From JACVRN01 sp963715565 (GTDB lineage Bacteria > Acidobacteriota > Blastocatellia > Pyrinomonadales > Pyrinomonadaceae): a DNA stretch of 64,000 nt. The notes below the pieces were generated by a model. The model searched no databases and was not told the origin of the DNA. It was given only the letters and a program-made list of their open reading frames with translations. The DNA lies in contig OY970256.1 in assembly GCA_963715565.1 (NCBI GenBank), forward strand, positions 1,922,001 to 1,986,000, in the 5' to 3' direction. Positions 42,001 through 50,343 of the stretch are shown here, one piece after another. Both the position numbers and the translations under genes were made by a program. How positions within the stretch are numbered: position 1 is the stretch's first letter; each line of letters opens with the position of its first letter.

Positions 42001-42150
42001 CTGTCGCTCGCTCGCAGGCCCGTCCGTGCTCTCTTTGATTAAATCGAGCAGGAGCTTTTGTGCGCCTTCCAGATCGCCGCGCTCGACCGAGCGTCCGGCA
42101 AGGACGAGTGTGTCGGTAGAGGCCGTCTGGTTGGCTGAAATTTGGGCCAT
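39085..42150 (-). CDS. Sigma-54-dependent activator with long TPR and GAF-like sensor region
   Basis: This 1021-residue cytoplasmic regulator begins with about 500 residues of tetratricopeptide repeats, then a GAF-like region (about 520-660), then the AAA+ domain (about 695-935) and a Fis-type helix-turn-helix (NASRAAESLGLRRQTFTYKLRRF). In the AAA+ domain, Walker A is LGESGTGKELIAR, the sigma-54 contact loop is GTFTGA in place of the usual GAFTGA, Walker B is GGTLFLDEIGDL, and the R-finger segment FREDLFYRLNTF is intact. It should remodel sigma-54 RNA polymerase in response to a partner bound by the TPRs. The start ATG 42150 (MAQISANQ) is preferred over 42207. Confidence 0.9.
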   Translation of the reverse strand: MAQISANQTASTDTLVLAGRSVERGDLEGAQKLLLDLIKESTDGPASERQVQARTLLSTVHEGLGQYNEAGRILAVYNVHALDPFPAHSRGLILLAFGAHAYWQNDFSRSVTLLNRAREILEPTGDAVNLARAHHCLGRSYWALDEIPLAREHYEVSIELGRRTRQDRALAMTYMNLGMVARHEGDLDEAGMCYRRALRLLRNTTDDTMRARLQNNLCVMHHWQGNFYEAVNAGHRALEHLAGHRSDQLVAMVSNNLALTEIYTGEWAKAESYVQQALGISRACGDRLNEGSFTETLGTLRGHQGRVHESNELLRSALDLARDFGSKKNEAQALLSLGQLWLGSRNTHLALTYARNARDLAREINEERISSEAALLMVEGYRRSDKWMPAEDWMRIAQSELENLPYSYLDAILQRNMAAFISRRRDPSRGERLFRQTEEAFRSMNANYQVALTVFEHGESLARRGEYALAHERFNEAARQFYALGAKLDAERAEGEAQRAAERMEAWQIAPVPSINLIPPDVAPLIMQILDAASGRERLLRELMFAAKNALATRGAAVFATDDDRQLYAQATIDLDERDRQRAAQAVLQHLEAKDKVAAGAPVESATTTLGAPQSSKAISDDLCRTLAPRRNGGAFVLYLRSPAPLSERRSEILDALVGVTRLALQMLDLRTDIRRVRPFNATTSLPLASGLFPNIIATSFAMRDVLSRMERLKDSDATVLVLGESGTGKELIARSLHEEGPRREKIFLPFNCSAAPRELVESQLFGHKRGTFTGAVNDQRGIIRAAEGGTLFLDEIGDLALDAQPKLLRFLQGGEIMPLGEAPRKVNVRVIAATNRDLEEDVRQGRFREDLFYRLNTFVVKVPPLRERPEDIPLLASYYFEEACRRHNRQLAGITPEAMIYLTRYQWPGNVRQLRSEIERIVVFAEDGQAVSSESLSPDILRAASGTSPVRFQLDFSKPINFKEIMADVERQLLSEALARQSGNASRAAESLGLRRQTFTYKLRRFDIAHPELDQLDEES

Positions 42151-42406
42151 AGAATCTCGCAGGAATGGAAATCCAGCTTTAGGGCGAAGGTTTTGGAGTG
42201 ACACCAAAAGCTAGGTCCGAGTATAGCATAACTCTCGCGCGCCGCTCGCCAGAAAAGCTTTCCGGCGGGTAGACTCTTGGCCCCTGCTTCTGGCAAGATG
42301 TCGTGGGTAAAGTCCGAGGGTTCGCCCGTCCTTTGTAGCTTCAAAAAAGAGGACGCTCACCTCTCGAATCCGGGACGCTCAATTTCAGTCAAAAGAGAAA
42401 TCAACT

Positions 42407-43231
42407 ATGAGACGCTTAGCTTTTTTTACACTCACAGTGGCGGCGCTATGCCTTCTCGCGGCAACTCCTTTTGTAGACGTGCTCGCGCAGCAGAAACAGG
42501 ATGCAGCCAAAACAGCGGCGGTGACGGGCGGAACAGCAGCAACAGAAGCAGACAAGATACTGGCTGCGTTTCGCGCTAAAGAGACGGAGTTTCGCCGCCA
42601 GCTCAACGGCTACGGCTTTAAGCGCGAGGCCATCATTCAATCCATAGGCATGGGCGGGCAGGTGACGGGCGAATACCAGCGCATCTCCTACATCACCTTC
42701 GACGCTGCGGGCAAGCAGCGCGAAAAAATTATCACGATGCCGATTCCGACGCTCAAGACCGACCCGGCGGACCTAGAAGACCTCAACACGATACAGGTCT
42801 TCGGCATCGAAGCGGGGAAGATTGACCAGTACAAGTTCACCTTCGTCGCGCGCGAGCGCATTGACGAGTTAGATACTTACGCCTTCGACGTCGAGCCCCG
42901 CGTGATGCCCGACCCGAAGAAATCACAGGAGCGATTCTTTCAGGGGCGCATCTGGATAGACGACCGCGACATGCAGGTCGTCAAGGCCAAAGGTAAGGGC
43001 GTGCCGCAGGGCAAGCAGAGATTTCCCACCTTTGAGACTTACCGCGAGCAAGTGGATGGGCGCTACTGGTTCCCTTCCTACACCTACGCCGACGACAAGC
43101 TGGTTCACGCGGACGGCACTGTGCTGCGCATACGCATGCGCGTGCGCTTCACGGACTACGTGACGCCTCCCGGCCAGGAGATGATTCCCGACGCGAACAT
43201 GGTCGCACAGCCCCCGATAAAGAAGTCTTAG
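42407..43231 (+). CDS. Exported protein, possible LolA-like beta structure
   Basis: The 274-residue protein has a signal peptide (RRLAFFTLTVAALCLLAATPFVDVLAQ). The mature chain starts with a helical segment (EADKILAAFRAKETEFRRQLNGYGF) then an antiparallel beta region with GRIWIDDRDMQVVKAKGKGV and FPTFETYREQVDGRYWFPSYTYAD. The 'IWID..d..vvk..g' and 'f.sy' pattern resembles LolA/outer-membrane lipoprotein-sorting proteins, but is not conclusive. It probably acts in the periplasm. It stands alone and is followed by a MITE-like element. Confidence 0.6.
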   Translation: MRRLAFFTLTVAALCLLAATPFVDVLAQQKQDAAKTAAVTGGTAATEADKILAAFRAKETEFRRQLNGYGFKREAIIQSIGMGGQVTGEYQRISYITFDAAGKQREKIITMPIPTLKTDPADLEDLNTIQVFGIEAGKIDQYKFTFVARERIDELDTYAFDVEPRVMPDPKKSQERFFQGRIWIDDRDMQVVKAKGKGVPQGKQRFPTFETYREQVDGRYWFPSYTYADDKLVHADGTVLRIRMRVRFTDYVTPPGQEMIPDANMVAQPPIKKS

Positions 43232-43432
43232 AAGCGGTTTGAAAAGTCCCTACGGGACTTAATGTTTATAGCTGGTACGCATTTCCAACAATCAAGCTCC
43301 ATAGGAGCGTCATGTCATAGATGCTGAACATGCCGCTCCTACGGAGCTTGATTCTTGATTGCTGCTGTTAAGCTATAAACATTCAGCTCCTACGGAGCTA
43401 AACGCATGACGGGGACTTTCAAACACCTTCTT
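43232..43432. repeat. MITE-like palindromic element, copy 2 (inner part flipped)
   Basis: The outer arms TTTGAAAAGTCCC and GGGACTTTCAAAC are near-perfect terminal inverted repeats. Inside are GTTTATAG and CTATAAAC, and a central palindrome with arms AGCTCCATAGGAGCG and CGCTCCTACGGAGCT. The segment between the GTTTATAG/CTATAAAC boxes is in the opposite orientation to copies 1 and 3. Confidence 0.88.
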
Positions 43433-43435
43433 AGC

Positions 43436-44302
43436 TTAGCGTTTGTTAGTTACGTTTCCTGTGTTGATTCTTCCTGCACTCTCGCCCGCGTAAAGCTCCC
43501 GAGCAATACGCGAGTGGACTTCCGCGATTAATCTCTCGACGTCTTCATCCGTCTTGAGACCCTCTGTCTTGATGGGCTCAAGCAGGACCATCTCGATTGT
43601 GCCGGTGCGCGCCTCGCCCGTTCCCTTGCCCATGAGCACGTCCGTATTCTTCATCGCCACGGGCACTATGGGGACGCCCGCGTCTTTCGCCATAAAGAAC
43701 GCGCCCTTCTTGAAGGGCAGAAACTGGCCGGGTCGCGCCCGCGTGCCCTCTGCAAAGACTGCGAAGGAGACGCCCGAGCGCAGCCGCGCGGTCGCCGCCT
43801 GCACGGTCTGAAGCGCGCGCTCGCGGTTGCTGCGGTCAATCGCCATGATGTTCACATAGCCCATGCCGTAACCTAGGATGGGAACTTTCAACAACTCCTT
43901 CTTAGCCAGCAGACCTATGCGACGCCCCAGGTAGGCGAAGATCGTCGCCGTGTCCAGATACGAGTGATGATTCGAGGTGAACACGTAAGTCTCCTTCGGG
44001 TCCAGATGCTCAAGGCCGCGCACGCGGATTTTCATCCCGCTCAATCTGAGCCACTGGCGAGCGCCCCAGTTTGCCCACGGGTAAACCCAGTGGCGGCGGC
44101 GCGCGAGCCACGACACGAGAATCACGGGTGGTCCTAAAATCAAAAGCAGCATCGCGGCCACAAACAACGACCACCAGTAAAGCAAACGCCCTGCAAGACT
44201 CGGACCCGTGTGTGTGCTAGACTCAACATCGTGCGCCTCAAGGGTGCGCCCGTCGCCTGATTCCATCAATTCGCCCGAAGGATTTTCCGAATGCATCGCC
44301 AT
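43436..44302 (-). CDS. plsC: 1-acyl-sn-glycerol-3-phosphate acyltransferase (PlsC-like)
   Basis: PlsC acylates lysophosphatidic acid to phosphatidic acid at the inner membrane. The 288-residue protein has an N-terminal membrane segment (LLYWWSLFVAAMLLLILGPPVILVSW) and the catalytic motif NHHSYLDT (NHxxxxD, about 112-119), then FAEGTRARPG (block III) and VPIVPVAM (block IV). The C-terminal tail is short. Its start region overlaps the divergent M14 peptidase start by about 12 bases; an internal ATG at 44266 is a possible shorter start. Confidence 0.9.
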   Translation of the reverse strand: MAMHSENPSGELMESGDGRTLEAHDVESSTHTGPSLAGRLLYWWSLFVAAMLLLILGPPVILVSWLARRRHWVYPWANWGARQWLRLSGMKIRVRGLEHLDPKETYVFTSNHHSYLDTATIFAYLGRRIGLLAKKELLKVPILGYGMGYVNIMAIDRSNRERALQTVQAATARLRSGVSFAVFAEGTRARPGQFLPFKKGAFFMAKDAGVPIVPVAMKNTDVLMGKGTGEARTGTIEMVLLEPIKTEGLKTDEDVERLIAEVHSRIARELYAGESAGRINTGNVTNKR

Positions 44303-46851
44303 TCTCGTGCCCTATTCGTCTCTGTTGTTCCGACTCTAATTCTTTTTCTGCACATCATCTCTGCACCGCTCGCGCAGGCACAGGAGCAATCGCGCTCCGT
44401 CATCACACGGCCATCGGCCCCGACTCCGAAAAGCCTGCTCGGCTTTACGCCGGGCGACGACCGCACCATCGCAGGCTGGAAGGAGATTACAGACTACTTT
44501 GCCGCTCTTGATAGCTCAAGCGACCGCCTGCTGGTCCAGACCATAGGCGAAAGCACAAAGGGCCGCCCCTCATCGTGGCCCTCATCAGCGCGCCAGAGAA
44601 TATACGTGATTTGAATAAATATAAAGAGATTCAGCGCCGTCTGGCAGACCCGCGCACGGTCGCCAGCCCCGCAGAGCGCGACGCGCTTCTCGAATCCGGC
44701 AAGACGGTCGTGGCTATTTCCTGCTCGATACACTCGGACGAAATTGTAGCCTCGCAGATGTCCATGCAGCTTGCTTACGAGCTTGCTACTTCGGAAGCCC
44801 CCCTGACGCGCGAGATTCTACAGAACACCATACTGCTCCTGATTCCTTCGCCCAACCCGGACGGCGTGCAGCTTGTGGCCGACTGGTATCGCAAGACTTT
44901 GGGCACGCCCTACGAAGGGAAATCGCCGCCCGAACTCTATCATCATTACAGCGGCCACGATAACAACCGCGACTGGTTCATGCTCAACCTGCGCGAGACG
45001 CTGGCCGTCACAAAATTTTTCTGGAAGGAATGGTTTCCCGAAATTGTTTACGACGTTCACCAGCAGGGCCAGGCATCTTCGCGCTTCTTCATCCCGCCCT
45101 TCTACGACCCCGCGAATCCGAACATAGACCCTCTGCTCCTGCGACAGGTCGGACTACTGGGCCACAAGGTCGCCGCCGATTTACAGGGCGCTGGCTTCAG
45201 GGGCGTGATTACCAACGCCGCCTACGATACGTGGTGGCACGGCGGCTTTCGCACCGCGCCTTACTATCACAACTCTATAGGCATTCTTTCCGAAGCAGCG
45301 AGCGCGCGCCTGATGTCGCCCGCGACCATAACGCGCGAACAGCTCTCGCGCTCGACCGCGCGCGGCATGCCTTCGGCCTTGCAGGCGGCGACAAACTTTC
45401 CAGACCCGTGGCCCGGAGGCTTGTGGCGACCGCGCGACATCATGACGATGGAGATAGTGGCCGCGCGCGCGATTCTTTCGATGGCTGCGAAATACAGAAC
45501 GGAATACCTGCGCAACTTTTACGAGCTGAACCTGAAAAGCCTAGCGCCCCCCTCGCGGGACGAGCCCGTTGCTTATCTCATCCCGGCGGGCCAGGGCCGG
45601 GACGAAAATGTGTCGAAGCTCTTGACGACGCTCGTAGAGCAAGGCGTCGAAGTCCGTCGCATGGACCGCGAGCTGCATGCTTCCTTCGGCGTGCAAACTC
45701 TCAATAGCGCCGCTTCCATGAACAAGAATGATGAAAGGTCAGTCGCGATTACAGGGATTGAGCCGATGCAGGAAGTGCCCGCCGGAAGTTACATGATCTT
45801 TCTCTCGCAGCCTTTGCGCGCAAACGTCAAAGCTCTCTTCGAGCCGCAAGCCTACCCCGACCGTCGCACGAATGACGGCCGCGTCGAGCGCCCTTATGAC
45901 GTCGCGGGCTGGACGCTTCCCTTCCAACTGGGCGTCGAAGCCTACAGCGTTCTTCAGATTAGAGAGCCGCCAGCCGCGAGACGCTTCACGCTTGTCCGCG
46001 ATGAGCGCGAAGTGCGCCGCGACCTTGGATTGACAGCACGAAGCGGAGCGCGCTCGCCCATCACGAATCCGATTACGCGCCCCGTCAGGCTCGCGGTCTA
46101 TCGCGGCTGGATCGCCAACATGGACGAAGGCTGGACGCGATTTGTCTTCGACACCTTCAACGTGCCCTACGAATCTTTGCGCGACGCAGACATCAGGCGC
46201 GGCCAGTTGCGTGCACGTTTCGACGTCATCATCCTGCCTTCGCAGCGAGCCAAAGAGATTATCGAAGGCCACGTGGCCGGGAGCTATCCGCCCGAATACA
46301 CTGGCGGCATTACGGAAGCGGGCGTCGAAGCCCTGCGCGCTTTTGTGAACGAAGGCGGAACGCTCATCTGCTTTGACGCCGCGACGGAGCTTGCCATCAA
46401 GCAGTTCAATCTTCCTTTACGCAACGTTCTCGAAGGCGCGGCCCAGACAGACTTTTACTGCCCCGGCTCAATCCTCGCGCTCGACGTGGATACAAAACAG
46501 CCGCTCGCGCGCGGGCTGCGGCCCACGACCGATGCTTACTTTATCAATAGCTCGGCCTTTGAAATCGTCAACGCGAATGATCGCATGGGATTGCAAACAA
46601 GCGCGCGTGAGGATGACGACAAACGCGTGCGCGTCATCGCGCGCTACAGGGAGAATAATCTACTGCGCTCGGGCTGGCTCCTGGGCGGGGAGCGTCTAGC
46701 GGGGCGCATCGCGCTTGCCGAAGTCGCCATGGGTCGTGGCCGCGTCGTCCTCTTCGGCTTTCGCCCGCAGCACAGGGGACAAACGTGGGCCACGTTCCCC
46801 TTCATCTTCAACGCCATCATGAGCGGCAACTCGTCAGCGCCTGAGAAATAA
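44291..46851 (+). pseudogene. M14 zinc carboxypeptidase gene with a frameshift
   Basis: The first frame (44291-44568) gives a signal peptide (ALFVSVVPTLILFLHIISAPLAQAQ) and the family start GFTPGDDRTIAGWKEITDYF...TIGESTKGRP. The match then continues in the next frame with LIVALISAPENIRDLNKYKEI and runs to 46851. The break is at a run of four C at 44566-44569; a fifth C would restore one frame. In the second frame the zinc ligands are in SIHSDEIVASQ (HxxE) and DVHQQG, with HDNNRDWF as the substrate region. The C-terminus includes a beta-sandwich and a glutamine-amidotransferase-like region (LRAFVNEGGTLICFD). It would be a secreted peptidase of about 850 residues. A real mutation and a base-calling error cannot be told apart here. 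Confidence 0.85.
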
Positions 46852-46995
46852 CCTGACGCCTAACATCTAATTTCTTATTGCCAAAGCACGGGTTTCGTGT
46901 TATCAGCGTGCACACCGTAGAATTCGACGCGTCTTCCTATCTTTAGCATTGACGCAATCGTCAAGTTACCTGACCTCTTAAAAAGGAGAAGAGTG

Positions 46996-47370
46996 ATGAA
47001 AGCCAGCCGCGACATGCTTGAAGATCAGTTGCAGGATTATGAAAATCAATTGGCGAGTCTTAGCTCGTACCTCACAGAGTTGAAAGACACGACCGCCCGG
47101 TACGGGACGGATAAAGAACACTTCGCGGGGGACATGGCGGAGGCGGAGCATAACCTACGCTATTACGAAGGTGAGATAGGGCGCATCAAGCAAGAGCTGA
47201 CTAAATCTGCGAATGCGGGAAGCCCTCAAACCGGGGCGGATACTATTCTGCCGCGCACGAAAAAGCAGGGTCTAGGCTCTCTCATCATCTCTTCCATCAG
47301 TTTTGTAGCCGGAGCATTTCTTGGTTCGAGGCTGAAGTCCAGGAGAGGTAGTACGGACAGGAACGAGTAA
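46996..47370 (+). CDS. Coiled-coil protein with C-terminal membrane segment
   Basis: The 124-residue protein starts at ATG 46996 after AGGAGAAG. Residues 5-75 form a coiled coil (LEDQLQDYENQLASLSSYLTELKD), then a polar linker, then one transmembrane segment (SLIISSISFVAGAFLGSRL) and a basic tail (KSRRGSTDRNE). The tail part resembles the end of YtxH/DUF883-type small membrane proteins, but no family is certain. It probably lies in the inner membrane facing the cytoplasm. Confidence 0.6.
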   Translation: MKASRDMLEDQLQDYENQLASLSSYLTELKDTTARYGTDKEHFAGDMAEAEHNLRYYEGEIGRIKQELTKSANAGSPQTGADTILPRTKKQGLGSLIISSISFVAGAFLGSRLKSRRGSTDRNE

Positions 47371-47479
47371 AAGAGAGGGCATTAATAAATCTCCACGTTA
47401 AGCGTAAGGCTCGCGCCGCGCAGGTTGCGGCTCTGCTGAGGCTTGATATTTTCCTGACACTTAACCCGACAGACTAAGT

Positions 47480-48283
47480 ATGCAAACCGGAATTGCTGAA
47501 GTTAACGGCGCGCAAATCTTTTACGAAGTGGCGGGGAGTGGCTCGCCGCTCGTGCTGGTTCATGCAGGGATAGCCGACCGCAGGATGTGGGACGAGCAGT
47601 TTGAGGTCTTCGCGCGCGAGTTTCGCGTTGTGCGTTATGACCGGCGCGGTTTCGGAAAGACGTTGATGACGCCCGGCGCTTACTCTCATCACGACGACCT
47701 CCACGGTCTTCTTCAATCTCTAAACATCGAGCGGGCCGCGCTCGTCGGTTGCTCGCAGGGCGGGAAGACGGTTCTGGACTTTGCGCTTGAGCATCCCTCT
47801 ATGGTGAGCGCGCTTGTCTTAGTCGCTTCCGCGCTCGGCGGGTTTGAGTTCGAGGGCGAATATCCGCCGCAATGGAAAGAGCTGGAAGAGGCGGACGAAG
47901 CGAGCGACATAGAGCGCGTCAACGAGCTTGAATTACAGCTCTGGGTTGATGGCCGTGGGCGCACGGCGCGCGAGGTTGACCCGAAGGTGCGCGAGCTTGT
48001 GCGCGAGATGAACCTCATAGCCCTTCGTGCGCCCGCCACTCTCGGACAGGAGCAGCCGCTTGAGCCTCCGGCGGTGCACAGGTTGGATGAGATTCAAGCG
48101 CCCGCGTTGATTGTGGTCGGCGATCTGGACATGGCAAAGCCGCTGGCGGCGGCTGAAGTGCTGGCGGAAAAAATTTCTTCCGCGCGCAAGGTCGTCATCC
48201 ACGGCACTGCGCATCTGCCCAACATGGAACGTCCCGCAGAGTTTAACCGTCACGTGCTGTCTTTCCTCGGCGACGCTCTTTAA
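47480..48283 (+). CDS. Alpha/beta-fold hydrolase
   Basis: The 267-residue protein has the alpha/beta hydrolase layout: the oxyanion strand VLVHAGIADRRMW, the nucleophile elbow LVGCSQGGKTVL (Ser in GCSQGG, about 95), the acid in VVGDLDMAKP (about 217) and the catalytic His in GTAHLPNMERP (about 249). It is cytoplasmic, with no signal peptide. The substrate cannot be told; relatives include lactonases, esterases and haloperoxidase-like enzymes. It is followed by a MITE-like element. Confidence 0.88.
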   Translation: MQTGIAEVNGAQIFYEVAGSGSPLVLVHAGIADRRMWDEQFEVFAREFRVVRYDRRGFGKTLMTPGAYSHHDDLHGLLQSLNIERAALVGCSQGGKTVLDFALEHPSMVSALVLVASALGGFEFEGEYPPQWKELEEADEASDIERVNELELQLWVDGRGRTAREVDPKVRELVREMNLIALRAPATLGQEQPLEPPAVHRLDEIQAPALIVVGDLDMAKPLAAAEVLAEKISSARKVVIHGTAHLPNMERPAEFNRHVLSFLGDAL

Positions 48284-48287
48284 GAGA

Positions 48288-48480
48288 TTGTTTTAAAAGT
48301 CCCGTAGGGACTGAATGTTTATAGTTTAACGACAGCAATCAAGAATCAAGCTCCGTAGGAGCGTCATGTGTCGCGTCTATCACATGCCGCTCCTACGGAG
48401 CTTGATTCTTGGAAATGCGTGTGGCTATAAACATCGGCGCTCCTACGGAGCTAAACAATCAGGACTTTTCAAACAGGCGC
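48288..48480. repeat. MITE-like palindromic element, copy 3
   Basis: The outer arms TTTTAAAAGTCCC and GGACTTTTCAAAC form the terminal inverted repeats. It has the inner boxes GTTTATAG and CTATAAAC, and a central palindrome with arms CAAGCTCCGTAGGAGCG and CGCTCCTACGGAGCTTG. The inner orientation is as in copy 1. Confidence 0.88.
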
Positions 48481-48855
48481 TAAGAATCTCTTTCGGCATG
48501 CCCGCTCGTTCGACCTTGCCTGTTAATAATTACACTGTTCATACGTCTTCTCTTATACGAGCGCCTTTTACGGGAATTCGTACATCCGTCTTTATTTCAC
48601 AAAAAGCGTGGGCACGCGTCATGCAGAGGCGTGTGTCTGGCGGCGTTTGATTTAATTTTCCGGAACATAATCCGGCTCGCGACGTTTAGCACGATTGAAT
48701 CCAATCCACACGGCGCGGCCAATTTCGTTTTGACACCAGAGGCTTCGGGCAAACAAGTTTCGTGTCAGACGTGCGCTCATAAGCAACCGTAGCGTAAAGT
48801 TTTACATCTAGCTGGTTGATTTTACGAAAATCCCTAGAAGGGCTCTCCCTGGCTC
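48481..48855. other. Gene-free stretch
   Basis: These 375 bases before the next gene have no open frame with a plausible start and no repeat that I recognise. A promoter for the following gene should lie at the end, but no clear -35/-10 pair is visible. Confidence 0.5.
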
Positions 48856-49818
48856 ATGCGTAATCGCTTTATTCGTGAGTACCTCCCTCATCTAGTGACG
48901 GGCGCGGTATTGCTCGGCGTACTTTCTGCGCTTTACAGTGTCCCGCAAATCGCCGACCCGAACTTTAACGCCAACGTCCCCGGCCCCGCCTATATCAAAG
49001 ACCACCCGCACGTCCTGTTTGACGAAGCGCACCAGAACTTTCACACCTCCACGGGCCGCTACAAGCCGTTTGCGGACCTGATTACCAACGACGGCTACAA
49101 GGTAACGCCCAACAAGGAGAGGTTTCGCACCGACATCCTGGCGCAGTGCAACATACTGATCATAGCCAACGCGCAGGGCGCGAATGATCGCGGCGACGCA
49201 CCCGCTTTTACCGAAGCTGAAGGCGATGTCGTGCGCGACTGGGTCGATGGCGGCGGGTCGCTCCTGCTCATCACGGATATTTTCCCCTGGGGCTCGGCAG
49301 CCGAAAATCTGGCCCAGCGCTTCGGCGTCGAGATGAGCAAAGGCTTTACGGAAGACCCCGTCAATCACGTCAAGGAGACAAAAAAGCCCGGCATCCTTCT
49401 CTTCTCACGCGAGCAGGGTTTAATCGGAACGCATCCGATTACAGAGGGACGTACCGCTCAAGAGCGTATCAACAAGGTCATCACCTACGTCGGGCAATCG
49501 CTGAAAGGACCGGAAGGCAGCTCGCCCATTCTGAAGCTCTCGGATACGGCAGTGGATCGCGTGCCCGAGCTGGTCGAGAGTCCAAACCCGGACGGGCCGC
49601 CGCAAATGACTATCCAGTTCAGCGACCCGCTCCCGGCTGTTGGCAGAACGCAGGGCTTAGCCTTCAAGTACGGCAGGGGCCGCGTGGTGGTGATGGGCGA
49701 AGCCGGTGTCCTCTCCGCTCAGGTCCAGCAGGGCGCAGCCTTCGGGATGAACGACGCGCGCGCAGACAATCGCCAACTGGCACTCAACATCATGCACTGG
49801 CTTTCAGGACTCTATTAA
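48856..49818 (+). CDS. Membrane-anchored or exported protein with GATase-like (DUF4350-like) domain
   Basis: The 320-residue protein has an N-terminal hydrophobic segment (LVTGAVLLGVLSALYSVPQIA). The rest resembles DUF4350/ThuA-type glutamine-amidotransferase-like domains: VLFDEAHQNFHT, LAQCNILIIANAQGAND, VVRDWVDGGGSLLLITDIFPWG and a late GRGRVVVMGEAGVLSAQ. The amidotransferase Cys is absent, so it may bind sugar or peptidoglycan pieces without classic catalysis. The ending DNRQLALNIMHWLSGLY is typical of this group. A word-built inverted repeat follows. Confidence 0.75.
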   Translation: MRNRFIREYLPHLVTGAVLLGVLSALYSVPQIADPNFNANVPGPAYIKDHPHVLFDEAHQNFHTSTGRYKPFADLITNDGYKVTPNKERFRTDILAQCNILIIANAQGANDRGDAPAFTEAEGDVVRDWVDGGGSLLLITDIFPWGSAAENLAQRFGVEMSKGFTEDPVNHVKETKKPGILLFSREQGLIGTHPITEGRTAQERINKVITYVGQSLKGPEGSSPILKLSDTAVDRVPELVESPNPDGPPQMTIQFSDPLPAVGRTQGLAFKYGRGRVVVMGEAGVLSAQVQQGAAFGMNDARADNRQLALNIMHWLSGLY

Positions 49819-49828
49819 GCAGATTCAA

Positions 49829-49912
49829 ACAGGGATGGACAGGATAGACAGGATAAAGAAGAACATTTCTGTTTTTGTTATCCTGTCTATCCTGTCCATC
49901 CCTGTTAATTCC
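49829..49912. repeat. Inverted repeat with GGACAGGATA arms
   Basis: The left arm AACAGGGATGGACAGGATAG and the right arm CTATCCTGTCCATCCCTGTT form nearly perfect complements around a short A/T loop. The same words form the outer arms at 6031-6167. It lies between two genes on the same strand. Confidence 0.85.
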
Positions 49913-49932
49913 ATTTTATGAGGTGTACGCAG

Positions 49933-50292
49933 ATGGATAAAGTGAATCTCAAAGATAAGCTCAAGCTATTTAATGACTACTATCGTCCGCGCATCGCGGG
50001 CGAGTTGAACGGCCAGATGGTCAAGCTCGTTAAATTTCAAGGCCCGTTTGTCTGGCACAAGCACGACAACGAAGACGAGATGTTCATGGTCATAGAGGGC
50101 CGCTTTCGCATGGAGTTTCGCGACCGCGACGTATGGCTCGAAGAGGGCGAGTTTATCATCGTCCCGCGCGGCGTAGAGCATCGGCCCGTCGCAGACGAAG
50201 AGGTTCACGTGCTTCTGTTCGAGCCCGCTTCGACACTTAATACCGGAGACGTCGAAGATGCTTTGACGTTGAGAGAGCTGGAAAAGATTTGA
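49933..50292 (+). CDS. Cupin-domain protein
   Basis: The 119-residue protein is one cupin barrel. Motif 1 is FVWHKHDNEDEMFMVIEGRFRM, with two His and a Glu as metal ligands, and motif 2 is EFIIVPRGVEHRPVADEE, with the last His. The start ATG 49933 follows GAGGTG. It is cytoplasmic and probably metal-bound. The reaction is unknown; such proteins are isomerases, dioxygenases or sugar-binding domains. Confidence 0.85.
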   Translation: MDKVNLKDKLKLFNDYYRPRIAGELNGQMVKLVKFQGPFVWHKHDNEDEMFMVIEGRFRMEFRDRDVWLEEGEFIIVPRGVEHRPVADEEVHVLLFEPASTLNTGDVEDALTLRELEKI

Positions 50293-50343
50293 TTGCAGCC
50301 GCGGGCGCGCTCTTTCCCCGCTCCCTTGTTTCAGGCGCGAGGG

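Noticed and set aside
48366..48650. Open frame across MITE copy 3
   Set aside because: It runs through the palindromic element into non-coding DNA and has no recognisable domain.
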